DNA of 46,188 bases, taken from contig NZ_JAGGOL010000071.1 in the NCBI RefSeq assembly GCF_018614525.1, positions 10,051-56,238 of the forward strand. The letters are read 5' to 3'. This DNA is from Streptomyces sp. ISL-11. Its GTDB lineage: Bacteria > Actinomycetota > Actinomycetes > Streptomycetales > Streptomycetaceae. Shown piece after piece: positions 8,199 to 15,690 of the stretch. The notes under the pieces were generated by a model. It searched no databases, had not been told where the DNA came from, and worked only from the letters and a program-made list of their open reading frames with translations. Numbering within the stretch: the stretch's first letter is position 1; the number at the start of each line of letters is the position of its first letter. Position numbers and translations under genes: made by a program.

Positions 8199-10007
8199 GT
8201 GGCGCTGGACCGGCGTGATTTTCTGGGGCGTTCCGTGGCGACGGGTGCGGGTGTGGCGTTGGCGGGGGCGGTGGGTACCGGGTCGGCGGAGGCCGCTGAC
8301 GCGGGGCTGGTGCGGGGTGACCGGAAGAAGCGTTACGCCTTCACGGTGATGGGGACGACGGATCTGCACGGGAACGTCTTCAACTGGGATTACTTCACCG
8401 ATGCGGAGTTCGATGACAAGGCGCACAACGATGTGGGGCTGGCGAAGATCTCGACGCTGGTGAATCAGGTACGGGCGGAGAAGGGGCGGCGGAACACGCT
8501 GCTGATCGACGCGGGTGACACGATTCAGGGCACGCAGCTGTCGTATTTCTACGCGAAGGTGGATCCGATCACGCGGAAGCATGGTCCGGTGCATCCGATG
8601 GCGCAGGCGATGAACGCGATCGGGTACGACGCGGCGGCGCTGGGCAATCATGAGTTCAATTACGGCATTCCGGTGCTGCGGAAGTTCGAGGAGCAGTGTG
8701 ATTTTCCGCTGCTGGGGGCGAACGCGCTGGATGCGAAGACGTTGCGGCCGGCGTTCGATCCGTATGTGATGAAGCGGGTGCGGACGCCGTTCGGTCGTGA
8801 TGTGAAGGTGGCGATTCTGGGTCTGACGAATCCGGGGATCGCGATCTGGGACAAGGCGAATGTCCAGGGGAAGATGACGTTTCCGGGGCTGGAGGAGCAG
8901 GCGGCGAAGTGGGTGCCGCGGCTTCGGTCGATGGGGGCGGATGTGGTGATCGTGTCGGCGCATTCGGGTTCGAGTGGTACGTCGTCGTACGGTGATCAGT
9001 TGCCGTATGTGGAGAACGCGGCGGCGTTGGTGGCCGAGCAGGTGCCGGGTATCGATGCGATTCTGGTGGGTCATGCGCATACGGAGATTCCCCAGTACCG
9101 GGTGGCGAACAAGAAGACGGGTAAGGAGGTCGTGCTCTCGGAGCCGTTGAAGTGGGGGCAGCGTCTGACGTTGTTCGACTTCGGCCTGGTGTGGGAGCGG
9201 GGCTGCTGGCGGGTGGAGTCGGTGGCGGCGAAGGTGCTGAACTCCAATACGGCCGCGGAGGACCCGAGGATCACCGGTCTGCTGCGGGACGAGCACGAGA
9301 AGGTCGTGGCGTATGTGAACCAGGTGATCGGTACGTCGTCGGCGGCGATGAGTGCGGCGGAGGCTCCGTTCAAGGACACGCCGATCATCGACTTCATCAA
9401 CCATGTGCAGGTGGAGACGGTGAAGGCGGCGCTGGCGGGTACGGCGTACGCGTCGTTGCCGGTGCTGTCGCAGGCGTCGTGTTTCTCGCGTACGGCGGCG
9501 ATGCCGGCGGGTCGGGTGTCGATTCGCGAGGTGGCGGGTCTGTATCCGTTCGAGAATACGCTGGAGGCCCGGGTGCTGACGGGTGCGCAGTTGCGTGACT
9601 ATCTGGAGTTCTCTGCGCGGTATTACGTGCGGACGGCTGCGGGTGATGTGGTGGATCCGGCGCGGCTGACGAATGCGGAGAGCATTCCGGATTACAACTA
9701 TGACGCGGTCGGCGGCCTCTCGTACGAGATCGACATCGCGAAGGCTCCGGGGTCGCGGATCGCGAAGCTGTCGTTCGGCGGGAAGCCGCTGGATGACGCG
9801 GCGCAGTTTGTGCTGGCGGTGAATAATTACCGGGCGAGTGGTGGGGGTAACTTCCCGCATGTGGCGCGGGCGAAGCAGGTGTGGGCGAATTCGGAGGAGA
9901 TTCGTAATACGTTGATTTCGTGGGTGAAGGCCCAGGGATCTATTGATGTGGGCCGGTTCGCTTCAATGGACTGGAAGTTGACGCGGGATGGTGTGCCGGT
10001 CTTCTGA
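8199..10007 (+). CDS. Tat-exported 5'-nucleotidase / metallophosphatase
   Basis: The protein has 602 residues. It starts with GTG behind a GGGGAG ribosome site and carries a twin-arginine signal (DRRDFLGRS then a hydrophobic core, cleavage near AEAAD). The N-terminal metallophosphatase domain shows the dinuclear-metal motifs TTDLHGN, DAGDTIQG, LGNHEFNYG, VSAHSG and VGHAHTE. From about residue 370 a 5'-nucleotidase C-terminal domain follows (ending with the NNYRASGGGNFPH segment). The family hydrolyses nucleoside monophosphates, 2',3'-cyclic nucleotides or UDP-sugars outside the cell to recover phosphate and nucleosides. The last 45 bases overlap the end of the convergent N-hydroxylase gene. 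Codons end mainly in G, unlike the C-ending style of the liv genes. Confidence 0.93.
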   Translation: MALDRRDFLGRSVATGAGVALAGAVGTGSAEAADAGLVRGDRKKRYAFTVMGTTDLHGNVFNWDYFTDAEFDDKAHNDVGLAKISTLVNQVRAEKGRRNTLLIDAGDTIQGTQLSYFYAKVDPITRKHGPVHPMAQAMNAIGYDAAALGNHEFNYGIPVLRKFEEQCDFPLLGANALDAKTLRPAFDPYVMKRVRTPFGRDVKVAILGLTNPGIAIWDKANVQGKMTFPGLEEQAAKWVPRLRSMGADVVIVSAHSGSSGTSSYGDQLPYVENAAALVAEQVPGIDAILVGHAHTEIPQYRVANKKTGKEVVLSEPLKWGQRLTLFDFGLVWERGCWRVESVAAKVLNSNTAAEDPRITGLLRDEHEKVVAYVNQVIGTSSAAMSAAEAPFKDTPIIDFINHVQVETVKAALAGTAYASLPVLSQASCFSRTAAMPAGRVSIREVAGLYPFENTLEARVLTGAQLRDYLEFSARYYVRTAAGDVVDPARLTNAESIPDYNYDAVGGLSYEIDIAKAPGSRIAKLSFGGKPLDDAAQFVLAVNNYRASGGGNFPHVARAKQVWANSEEIRNTLISWVKAQGSIDVGRFASMDWKLTRDGVPVF

Positions 10008-11420
10008 GTGGTTGTGGTGGGTGTGGGGCCGTGGCTGTGGTCGCGGCTCCAGGCCGAAGGTGGTGAAGGCGGTCCGCTCCGGGAGGGGGTAGGCCGTCTT
10101 TTGCGTGAGGGCGTTGAGGATGACGGCGCTGCGCCAGGCGGCGAGGCCGAGGTCGGGGGTGCCGATGCCGTGGGTGTGGTGTTCGGCGTTCTGGACGTGG
10201 ATGGCGCCGGTGACGAGGGGGTCGAGGACGAGGCGGTGGTGTTCGTCGATGCGGGGGCGGTCGCTGTGGTCGCGGCGGATGTAGGGGTCGAGGGCGGCGA
10301 GGAGGGTGTCGGTGCGGCGTTCGCGGTAGCCGGTGGCGAGGACGACGGCGTCGGTGGTGATGCGGGAGCGGGTGCCTTGTTGGGCGTGTTCGAGGTGGAG
10401 TTCGACGCGGGTGGTGCCGACGCGGCCGGCGGTGCGGACGAAGACGCCGGGGGTGAGGACGGTGTCGGGCCAGCCGCCGTGGAGGCTGCGGCGGTAGAGC
10501 TCGTCGTGGATGTCGGCGAGGGTGCCGGCGTCGATGCCGCGGTGGAGTTGCCATTGCTGTGGCAGGAGTTGGTTGCGTACGGCTTCGGGGAGGGCGTGGA
10601 AGTAGCGGGTGTAGTCGGGGGTGAAGTGTTCGAGGCCGAGTTTGCTGTATTCCATGGGGGCGAACGCGGGGGTGCGGGCGAGCCAGTGGAGTTTTTCGTG
10701 GCCGGCGGGGCGGTTGCGGAGGAGGTCGAGGAAGACTTCGGCGCCTGATTGGCCGGCGCCGATGACGGTGACGTGGTCGGCGGCGAGGATGTGGTCGCGG
10801 TGGTCGAGGTAGTCGGCGGAGTGGATGACGGGGACGGTGGGGGCTTCGGTGAGGGGGCGCAGGGGTTCGGGGATGTGGGGGGTGGTGCCGACGCCGAGGA
10901 CGAGGTTGCGGGCGTAGGCGCGGCCGAGGGCTTCGGCTTCGCCGTCGGCGTCGAGTTGGGTGTAGTCGATTTCGAAGAGGTTGCGTTCGGGGTTCCAGCG
11001 GAGGGCGTCGATCTGGTGGGCGAAGTGGAGGTCGGGGAGGGATTGGCTGACCCAGCGGCAGTAGGCGTCGTATTCGGCGCGCTGGATGTGGGAGCGCTCG
11101 GCGAAGTAGAAGGGGTAGAGGCGTTCGCGGGTTTTGAGGTAGTTGAGGAAGGTCCAGGGGCTGGTGGGGTCGGCGAGGGTGACGAGGTCGGCGAGGAAGG
11201 GGACTTGGAGGCTGGTGCCGTCGATGAGGAGGCCGGGGTGCCAGCGGAAGGTGGGGGTCTGGTCGTAGAAGGCGGTGCGGAGGTCGGGGAGGCCGTGGGC
11301 GAGGGCGGCGAGGGAGAGGTTGAAGGGGCCGATGCCGATGCCGGCGAGGTCGAGGGGTTGGTCGGGGGTGGTGCGGGGGCCGTTGTTGGGGTTCTGGGGT
11401 GGTTTGTTGTTGTGGGTCAT
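9963..11420 (-). CDS. Lysine/cadaverine N-hydroxylase (DesB/IucD family)
   Basis: This 485-residue flavin monooxygenase belongs to the SidA/IucD/PvdA family, which adds a hydroxyl group to the side-chain amine of lysine, ornithine or cadaverine during hydroxamate siderophore synthesis. Visible features are the FAD-binding GIGIGPFNLSLAAL near residue 27, the substrate region LQVPFLADLVTLADPTS, the NADPH-binding VTVIGAGQSGAEVFLDLL, and the C-terminal VLATGY motif. The ATG overlaps the stop of the upstream decarboxylase (ATGA), so the two are translationally coupled. With a PLP decarboxylase partner the substrate is most likely cadaverine or lysine. The final 15 codons run antisense into the nucleotidase gene and encode a His/Arg-rich tail. 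Confidence 0.87.
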   Translation of the reverse strand: MTHNNKPPQNPNNGPRTTPDQPLDLAGIGIGPFNLSLAALAHGLPDLRTAFYDQTPTFRWHPGLLIDGTSLQVPFLADLVTLADPTSPWTFLNYLKTRERLYPFYFAERSHIQRAEYDAYCRWVSQSLPDLHFAHQIDALRWNPERNLFEIDYTQLDADGEAEALGRAYARNLVLGVGTTPHIPEPLRPLTEAPTVPVIHSADYLDHRDHILAADHVTVIGAGQSGAEVFLDLLRNRPAGHEKLHWLARTPAFAPMEYSKLGLEHFTPDYTRYFHALPEAVRNQLLPQQWQLHRGIDAGTLADIHDELYRRSLHGGWPDTVLTPGVFVRTAGRVGTTRVELHLEHAQQGTRSRITTDAVVLATGYRERRTDTLLAALDPYIRRDHSDRPRIDEHHRLVLDPLVTGAIHVQNAEHHTHGIGTPDLGLAAWRSAVILNALTQKTAYPLPERTAFTTFGLEPRPQPRPHTHHNHSEDRHTIPRQLPVH

Positions 11421-12862
11421 GGAGTGGTGTGGCCTTCCACGAGGGTGAGGAGGGTGCGGAGGTCTTCGGTGGTGGTGTGGGGGTTGAGGAGGGTGGCTTT
11501 GAGCCAGAGGCCGTCGGGGGTGGTGGCGCGGCCGAGGGCGGCGTGGCCGGTGTGGAGGAGTTGGCGGCGGATGTGTGCGGTGGTGTGGTCGTCGGTTCTG
11601 GTGGGGCGGAAGAGGACGGTGCTGACGGTGGGGCGGGCGTAGAGGTCGAAGCGGGGGTGGGCTTCGATGAGGTCGGCGAGCCGGTGGGCGGTGGCGCAGA
11701 CCTGTTCGACGAGGGTGGCGATGCCGCGGCGGCCGAGGGCGCGGAGGGTGACGGCGATCTTGAGGATGTCGGCGCGGCGGGTGGTGCGCAGGGAGCGGCC
11801 GAGGAGGTCGGGGAGGCCGGCTTCGGTGTCGTCGGTGGCGTTGAGGTAGTCGGCGCGGGCGGCGAGGGGGTGCAGGTCGGTGGTGCGGGGGACGGCGAGG
11901 AGTCCGGCCGCGATGGGTTGCCAGCCGAGTTTGTGCAGGTCGAGGGCGATGGTGTGGGCGCGGTCGAGGCCGTCGAGTGCGGGGCGGAGGGTGTCGCTGA
12001 AGAGGAGGGGGCCGCCGTAGGAGGCGTCGATGTGCAGGGGGGTGTGGTGGGTGGTGCAGAGGTCGGCGATGTCGGTGAGGGGGTCGATCTGGCCGGTGTC
12101 GGTGGTGCCGGCGGTGGCGACGACGAGGGTGGGGATGTTGCGGAGTGCGGTGAGGGCGGTTTTGAGGTCGGTGGGGTCGATGACGCCGGTGGGGGTGGGG
12201 AGGGTGTGGGGTTGGGGGAGGCCGAGGAGCCAGGCGGCTCGGTGGATGCTGTGGTGGGCGTTGGCTCCGCAGATGATCTGGAGGGGCCAGGGGGCGGCTT
12301 CGCGGGCGAGGAGGAGGGCGAGTTGGTTGGACTCGGTGCCGCCGGTGGTGACGAGGGCGTCGGGTGCGGGGCGGGTGGGGTAGGCGAGGGCGGCGAGGGC
12401 CTGGGTGGTGAGGGTTTCGAGGGCGGAGGCGGCGGGTGCCTGGTCCCAGGAGTCGAGGGAGGGGTTGAGGGCGCTGGCGGCGAGGTCGGCGGCGGTGGCG
12501 ACGGCCAGGGGTGGGCAGTGGAGGTGGGCGGCGCAGTGGGGGTCGGCGGGGTCGGCGGAGCCTTCGGCGAGGGCTCGGACGAGGGTGTGGAGGGCGTCGT
12601 GCTCTCCGGTGCCGGTTTCGGGGAGCACGGGGCCGACGGCGGCTCGTAGGCGTGCGGTGACGAGGTCGGGGCCGCCGGCGGGGAGCGGGCCGGCGCGGGC
12701 GGTGGCGCCCTGGGTGAGGGCGTCGAGGGCGGTGTCGAGGAGGGGGCGGAGGGCGTGGGGGCCGTGGGTGCCGCCGGCGAGGGGTGCGGTGTCGGGTGCG
12801 GGGGGCGGGGAGTGGGGTGGGGTGTCGGATGCGGTGGGGGGCGCGGTGTCGGGTGCGGACAT
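11417..12862 (-). CDS. PLP-dependent decarboxylase (DesA-like)
   Basis: The protein has 481 residues and belongs to the group II PLP decarboxylase family (aromatic amino acid/diaminobutyrate/DesA-type lysine decarboxylases). Key features are VTTGGTESNQLALLLARE (cofactor phosphate contact), AHHSIHRAAWLLGL (pyridine-stacking His), LHIDASYGG, and the Schiff-base Lys in ALDLHKLGWQP. The first 35 residues are Pro/Ala-rich. ATG 12862 is chosen because it has an AAAAGGG ribosome site; the longer open frame is promoter sequence. In the DesABCD pathway this step makes cadaverine from lysine, and its coupled neighbour would hydroxylate it. The sequence differs clearly from the canonical S. coelicolor DesA as I remember it, so this is probably a paralogous pair. 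Confidence 0.85.
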   Translation of the reverse strand: MSAPDTAPPTASDTPPHSPPPAPDTAPLAGGTHGPHALRPLLDTALDALTQGATARAGPLPAGGPDLVTARLRAAVGPVLPETGTGEHDALHTLVRALAEGSADPADPHCAAHLHCPPLAVATAADLAASALNPSLDSWDQAPAASALETLTTQALAALAYPTRPAPDALVTTGGTESNQLALLLAREAAPWPLQIICGANAHHSIHRAAWLLGLPQPHTLPTPTGVIDPTDLKTALTALRNIPTLVVATAGTTDTGQIDPLTDIADLCTTHHTPLHIDASYGGPLLFSDTLRPALDGLDRAHTIALDLHKLGWQPIAAGLLAVPRTTDLHPLAARADYLNATDDTEAGLPDLLGRSLRTTRRADILKIAVTLRALGRRGIATLVEQVCATAHRLADLIEAHPRFDLYARPTVSTVLFRPTRTDDHTTAHIRRQLLHTGHAALGRATTPDGLWLKATLLNPHTTTEDLRTLLTLVEGHTTP

Positions 12863-13113
12863 GATGGTGACCCTTTTGAGGTAATTTGCCTGGGCTTCCG
12901 AGGAGGTCGGGGCAGTGGTCGGAAGAGTGCTCTGGAGGGTTACGGCCCGGCCGGCGCGGGCACTGACGGGCGCTAATTGCAACAAGTTACCGGCGCGGCA
13001 CGTTCGGTGATGGTGCTCCGGATGGGTTTCGCCCGATGGGGGGACCGCCCTGCGGCGGGGGCCGGATGAGTCTGCTAATGGGGTGCGAGGCGCACCCGGG
13101 GCGGCGCGTCGAC

Positions 13114-13119
13114 TAACCT
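13114..13119 (+). promoter_or_regulatory. -10 box of a leaderless transcript
   Basis: TAACCT lies 6 bases before the ATG of the subunit-b-like gene, and no purine-rich ribosome site is present in between. In Streptomyces, a TAnnnT box at this distance typically marks transcription starting on the A of the ATG. Confidence 0.5.
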
Positions 13120-13125
13120 GCACCC

Positions 13126-13680
13126 ATGGCCATGAACTTTCTCGCTATCGACGTAGGGCCGCTCAAGCCCGAGCCTGTGCCGCTCGTCCTTGGGTTCGTC
13201 CTCTTCTTCATCCTTTTCGCCGTGATGGCGAAGGTGCTGCTGCCCCGGATCAGCAAGGTCCTCGACGAGCGCGAGAAGGCCACCGAGGGGCGTTTCGACG
13301 AGGCGGAGGCGACGCGCGCGGAGGCCGCGCGCGTCCACGCCGAGTACCTGGAGCTGCTGGCGGAGGCCCGCCACGAGGCGGCGCGGCTGCGTCAGGAGTC
13401 GGTCGAGCAGGGTACGGCGATCGTCGCCGAGCTGCGGGCCGAGGGTCAGCGGCAGCGCGAGGAGATCATCGCCGCCGGTCACGCCGTGATCGACGCGGAG
13501 CGCGCGGTCGCGGAGGCCGAGCTGCGCGAGCAGGTCGGCGTGCTGGCCACGGAGCTGGCGGGCCGGATCGCCGGCGAGCCGGTCGCGGACTTCGCGCGGG
13601 ACAGCGGTGTCGTCGAACGCTTCCTGGAGGAGCTGCGGACGGCCGAGCCGTCGGACGCGGTGAGCGACAAGCGCGACTGA
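13126..13680 (+). CDS. Orphan F0F1 ATP synthase subunit b-like protein
   Basis: The protein has 184 residues. An N-terminal membrane segment (PLVLGFVLFFILFAVMAKVLL, about residues 19-40) is followed by a basic LPRISKVLDEREK and a long, charged, alanine-rich helix to the C-terminus. This is the architecture and length of actinobacterial AtpF, the peripheral-stalk subunit linking F0 to F1. No other ATP synthase gene is nearby, so it is a paralogue outside the atp operon. It might substitute for AtpF under some condition, or the family fold may have been reused as a membrane-anchored coiled coil. It is probably leaderless and ends in a very strong terminator. Confidence 0.8.
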   Translation: MAMNFLAIDVGPLKPEPVPLVLGFVLFFILFAVMAKVLLPRISKVLDEREKATEGRFDEAEATRAEAARVHAEYLELLAEARHEAARLRQESVEQGTAIVAELRAEGQRQREEIIAAGHAVIDAERAVAEAELREQVGVLATELAGRIAGEPVADFARDSGVVERFLEELRTAEPSDAVSDKRD

Positions 13681-13699
13681 CCCGCACCGCGGGCTGTAC

Positions 13700-13747
13700 G
13701 GCGAGGCCCCCGGAACCCTGTCAGGGTTCCGGGGGCCTCGCCTTTTT
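13700..13747 (+). terminator. Strong intrinsic terminator after the subunit-b-like gene
   Basis: A perfect 21-bp stem (13700-13720 with 13722-13742) with practically no loop, followed by TTTTT. The inner part is ggaaccctg/cagggttcc. It is the most classical rho-independent terminator in the window. Confidence 0.95.
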
Positions 13748-13958
13748 GCCGTGCCCGGCCCGGCGGGCTCCCCGCCCGCGCGGCCGCTCTGATCCAACCG
13801 GGGGCGCGGAACGCCCGGGTGCCGGCCAGGGCGGCGAGGGTGGGGCCGCGGCGGGCGGCGAGGGCGACGGCGTCGGGGTGTAGCGGTGGACGTCGAGGAG
13901 CTGGACTCGGGTCCGCCGTATCGCTGGGCGCCGGCCCAGGCCGTGTCCGGCGGATCAT

Positions 13959-14132
13959 GTGAGCGGGCACTGCGGGCCATGTCATGCGCACCACCGCTGC
14001 GCGGCGGTGTCCTCAAACGCCGGACGGGCTGACGGAGGCCGAGCCCAGCGAAATCAAGCCCTTTGGGGGCACCCCCAGCGGTAGCTGGGGGAGATTGAGG
14101 ACGCGCCCGCAGGGCTCGCCGCCGCAGGCGGC
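13959..14132. repeat. Composite intergenic repeat, copy A
   Basis: Part of a 577-base stretch (13748-14324) without a gene. Three modules can be recognised: gtgagcgggc..ctgcgggcc leading into a small hairpin (caccaccgctgcgcggcggtg); tcctcaaacgccggacggg; and gagcccagcgaaatcaagccc followed by ttgaggacgcgcccgcaggg. The same modules in the same order recur inverted at 39341-39523. The rest of the stretch holds a second palindrome (14220-14300) and nothing else I can identify. Confidence 0.8.
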
Positions 14133-14219
14133 CGAAGACCCGCCGGACACGGCCCAGGGGGCCTGGGTGCCGGGCGGTGGGGTTGCTCGCCGTTGCCGGG
14201 CTCCGCCCCGGGCCCCGGG

Positions 14220-14300
14220 CCTCGATCGCCGGACGGGCTTGTCGTCGCCCGGAACCGGACCGCCTCGGAGCCGGTGGTGGTGCCCGTCCGGCGATCGAGG
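14220..14300. repeat. Inverted repeat after the chorismate mutase gene
   Basis: Perfect 19-bp arms, CCTCGATCGCCGGACGGGC and its reverse complement, are separated by 43 bases. It belongs to the same Streptomyces intergenic repeat family as the copies at 14.0, 32.0 and 39.4 kb. It lies 24 bases past the chorismate mutase stop, so it may also end that transcript. Confidence 0.75.
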
Positions 14301-14324
14301 ACGCGGAGAACCCCAAGAGATCCT

Positions 14325-14636
14325 TTACGCCCTCGCGATCGTCTCGTGATGGCGGATGACCTCCGCGATGATGAAGTTGAGGAACTTCTCCGCGAACGCC
14401 GGGTCCAGCTTCGCGTTCTCGGCGAGTTCGCGCAGGCGGGCGATCTGGCGGGACTCGCGGGCGGGGTCGGCCGGGGGGAGTTTGTGGGCGGCTTTGAGGT
14501 GGCCCACCTGTTGGGTGCATTTGAACCGCTCGGCGAGCATGTGGATCACTGCGGCGTCGATGTTGTCGATGCTGTCGCGCAGCCGGGTCAGCTCGGCCGT
14601 CACGGACTCGTCGTTGGCACTGGTGGTCATGGTCAC
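14325..14636 (-). CDS. Chorismate mutase (AroQ class)
   Basis: The protein has 103 residues from GTG 14636; ATG 14630 would give 101. It is a single all-helical AroQ domain with LTRLRDSIDNIDAAVIHMLAERF (Arg and Asp of helix 1), KCTQQVGHLKAAHKLPPAD with the catalytic Lys, PARESRQIARLRELA, and a C-terminal FLNFIIAEVIRHHE. It isomerises chorismate to prephenate, the first committed step to phenylalanine and tyrosine. No prephenate dehydratase or dehydrogenase is fused. It starts 5 bases after the araC-type gene and may be co-translated with it, an unusual pairing. Core Streptomyces genomes carry such a small chorismate mutase. Confidence 0.92.
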   Translation of the reverse strand: MTMTTSANDESVTAELTRLRDSIDNIDAAVIHMLAERFKCTQQVGHLKAAHKLPPADPARESRQIARLRELAENAKLDPAFAEKFLNFIIAEVIRHHETIARA

Positions 14637-14641
14637 CGAGC

Positions 14642-15532
14642 CTATGCGGACGGGCGGGGGCCGATGACCGGTGGGTGGTCCGGGTCGGGGACGCGGTCGC
14701 TCCAGCCGCCGGGTACGGCGCGGCCCTGGTGGGCGCGGAAGCGGACGGGGGCGGTGCCGACGCGGCGGGTGAAGAGGCGGCTGAAGTAGGCGGGGTCGGT
14801 GTAGCCGACGCGGCGGGCGACGGCGGCGACGGGCAGTTCGGTGGCGGCGAGGAGTTCCTTGGCGCGGCCGAGGCGGATGTCGAGGAGGTAGTCCTTGGGG
14901 CTGCGTCCGGCGCCGCGGCGCACGGCGGTGCGCAGTTCGGTGGGGGTCATGCCGTGGCGGGCGGCGTGCTGGGCCACGGACAGCGGCAGGAAGGCGTCGC
15001 GGGCGAGGGCCTGGAGGACGGGGTCGGTGGGGTGGCCGGGGTCGAGGCGGGCGTGGCGCAGGGCGATGAGGAGTTCATGGACGGCGGCGGCGGTCTCGAT
15101 TTCGAGGAGGGGGTTGCCGCGGCGGGCGGCGCGGGCGATGCGGTGGACGGCCGCGCGGGGTGCGGTGGTGTCGGTGAGGGGGACGAGGGGCCGGTGGGGT
15201 TCGATGCAGCCGAGTTCGGTGTAGGCGGCGACGGCGGGGCCGGTGAAGTCGACGAAGCTCTCGTCCCAGCCGGGGCCGGGGGCGGCGCCGTAGTGGTGGG
15301 GGGTGCCGGGGGTGAGCCAGAGGAGGGCGGGGGCGGTGACGGTGTGGGTGTGGTGGTCGGGGGTGCGGAGCCAGCCGGTGCCGGCGCTGATGACGACGGC
15401 GACGTGGTGGTCGAGGGTGCGGGGCCCGACGGCGGGGAGGGCGCCGTGCTGGAGGCCGACGCCGAGGCAGACGAGGCCGAGCCGGTGGTGGACGGGTCCG
15501 GGGCTGAAGTACCGCATCCAGGTCTGGTACAT
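14642..15532 (-). CDS. AraC-family transcriptional regulator
   Basis: The protein has 296 residues, normal for the family. The N-terminal half is a cupin-type sensor (SAGTGWLRTPDHHTHTVTAPALLWLTPGTPHHY), and the C-terminal third (about 190-275) is the double helix-turn-helix, with PLSVAQHAARHGMTPTELR and the signature VAAVARRVGYTDPAYFSRLFTRRVG. The start ATG 15532 is preceded by GGGGGA. The gene lies 158 bases downstream of, and in the same direction as, the GH101 enzyme, so the sugar released by that enzyme is a plausible effector. The GH101 promoter region contains GTCAC direct repeats that could be its target; this is inference. Confidence 0.9.
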   Translation of the reverse strand: MYQTWMRYFSPGPVHHRLGLVCLGVGLQHGALPAVGPRTLDHHVAVVISAGTGWLRTPDHHTHTVTAPALLWLTPGTPHHYGAAPGPGWDESFVDFTGPAVAAYTELGCIEPHRPLVPLTDTTAPRAAVHRIARAARRGNPLLEIETAAAVHELLIALRHARLDPGHPTDPVLQALARDAFLPLSVAQHAARHGMTPTELRTAVRRGAGRSPKDYLLDIRLGRAKELLAATELPVAAVARRVGYTDPAYFSRLFTRRVGTAPVRFRAHQGRAVPGGWSDRVPDPDHPPVIGPRPSA

Positions 15533-15643
15533 GTCCCGGTCCCCCGCCCTGTCGGCTGCTCCCAGGACCCGGATGTTCGCCGATGTTCCGCTCCCCCGCC
15601 AGAGGGCACCGGTACGGGCGGCGCGGGGCCGTGGTCCCCCGCC

Positions 15644-15667
15644 GGTCACCGGCCGGCGGCGGTGACC
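15644..15667 (-). terminator. Hairpin between GH101 gene and araC-type gene
   Basis: GGTCACC and GGTGACC form a 7-bp stem around a GC-rich 10-base loop in the 158-base gap. It may be a weak or partial terminator separating expression of the enzyme from that of the regulator. There is no T-run. Confidence 0.45.
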
Positions 15668-15690
15668 GACGGGGCGGGCCCTGTGGGGGG

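Noticed and set aside
9963..12862. A complete desferrioxamine cluster
   Set aside because: Only the decarboxylase and hydroxylase steps are present; the next genes are an ATP synthase subunit-like gene and a nucleotidase.
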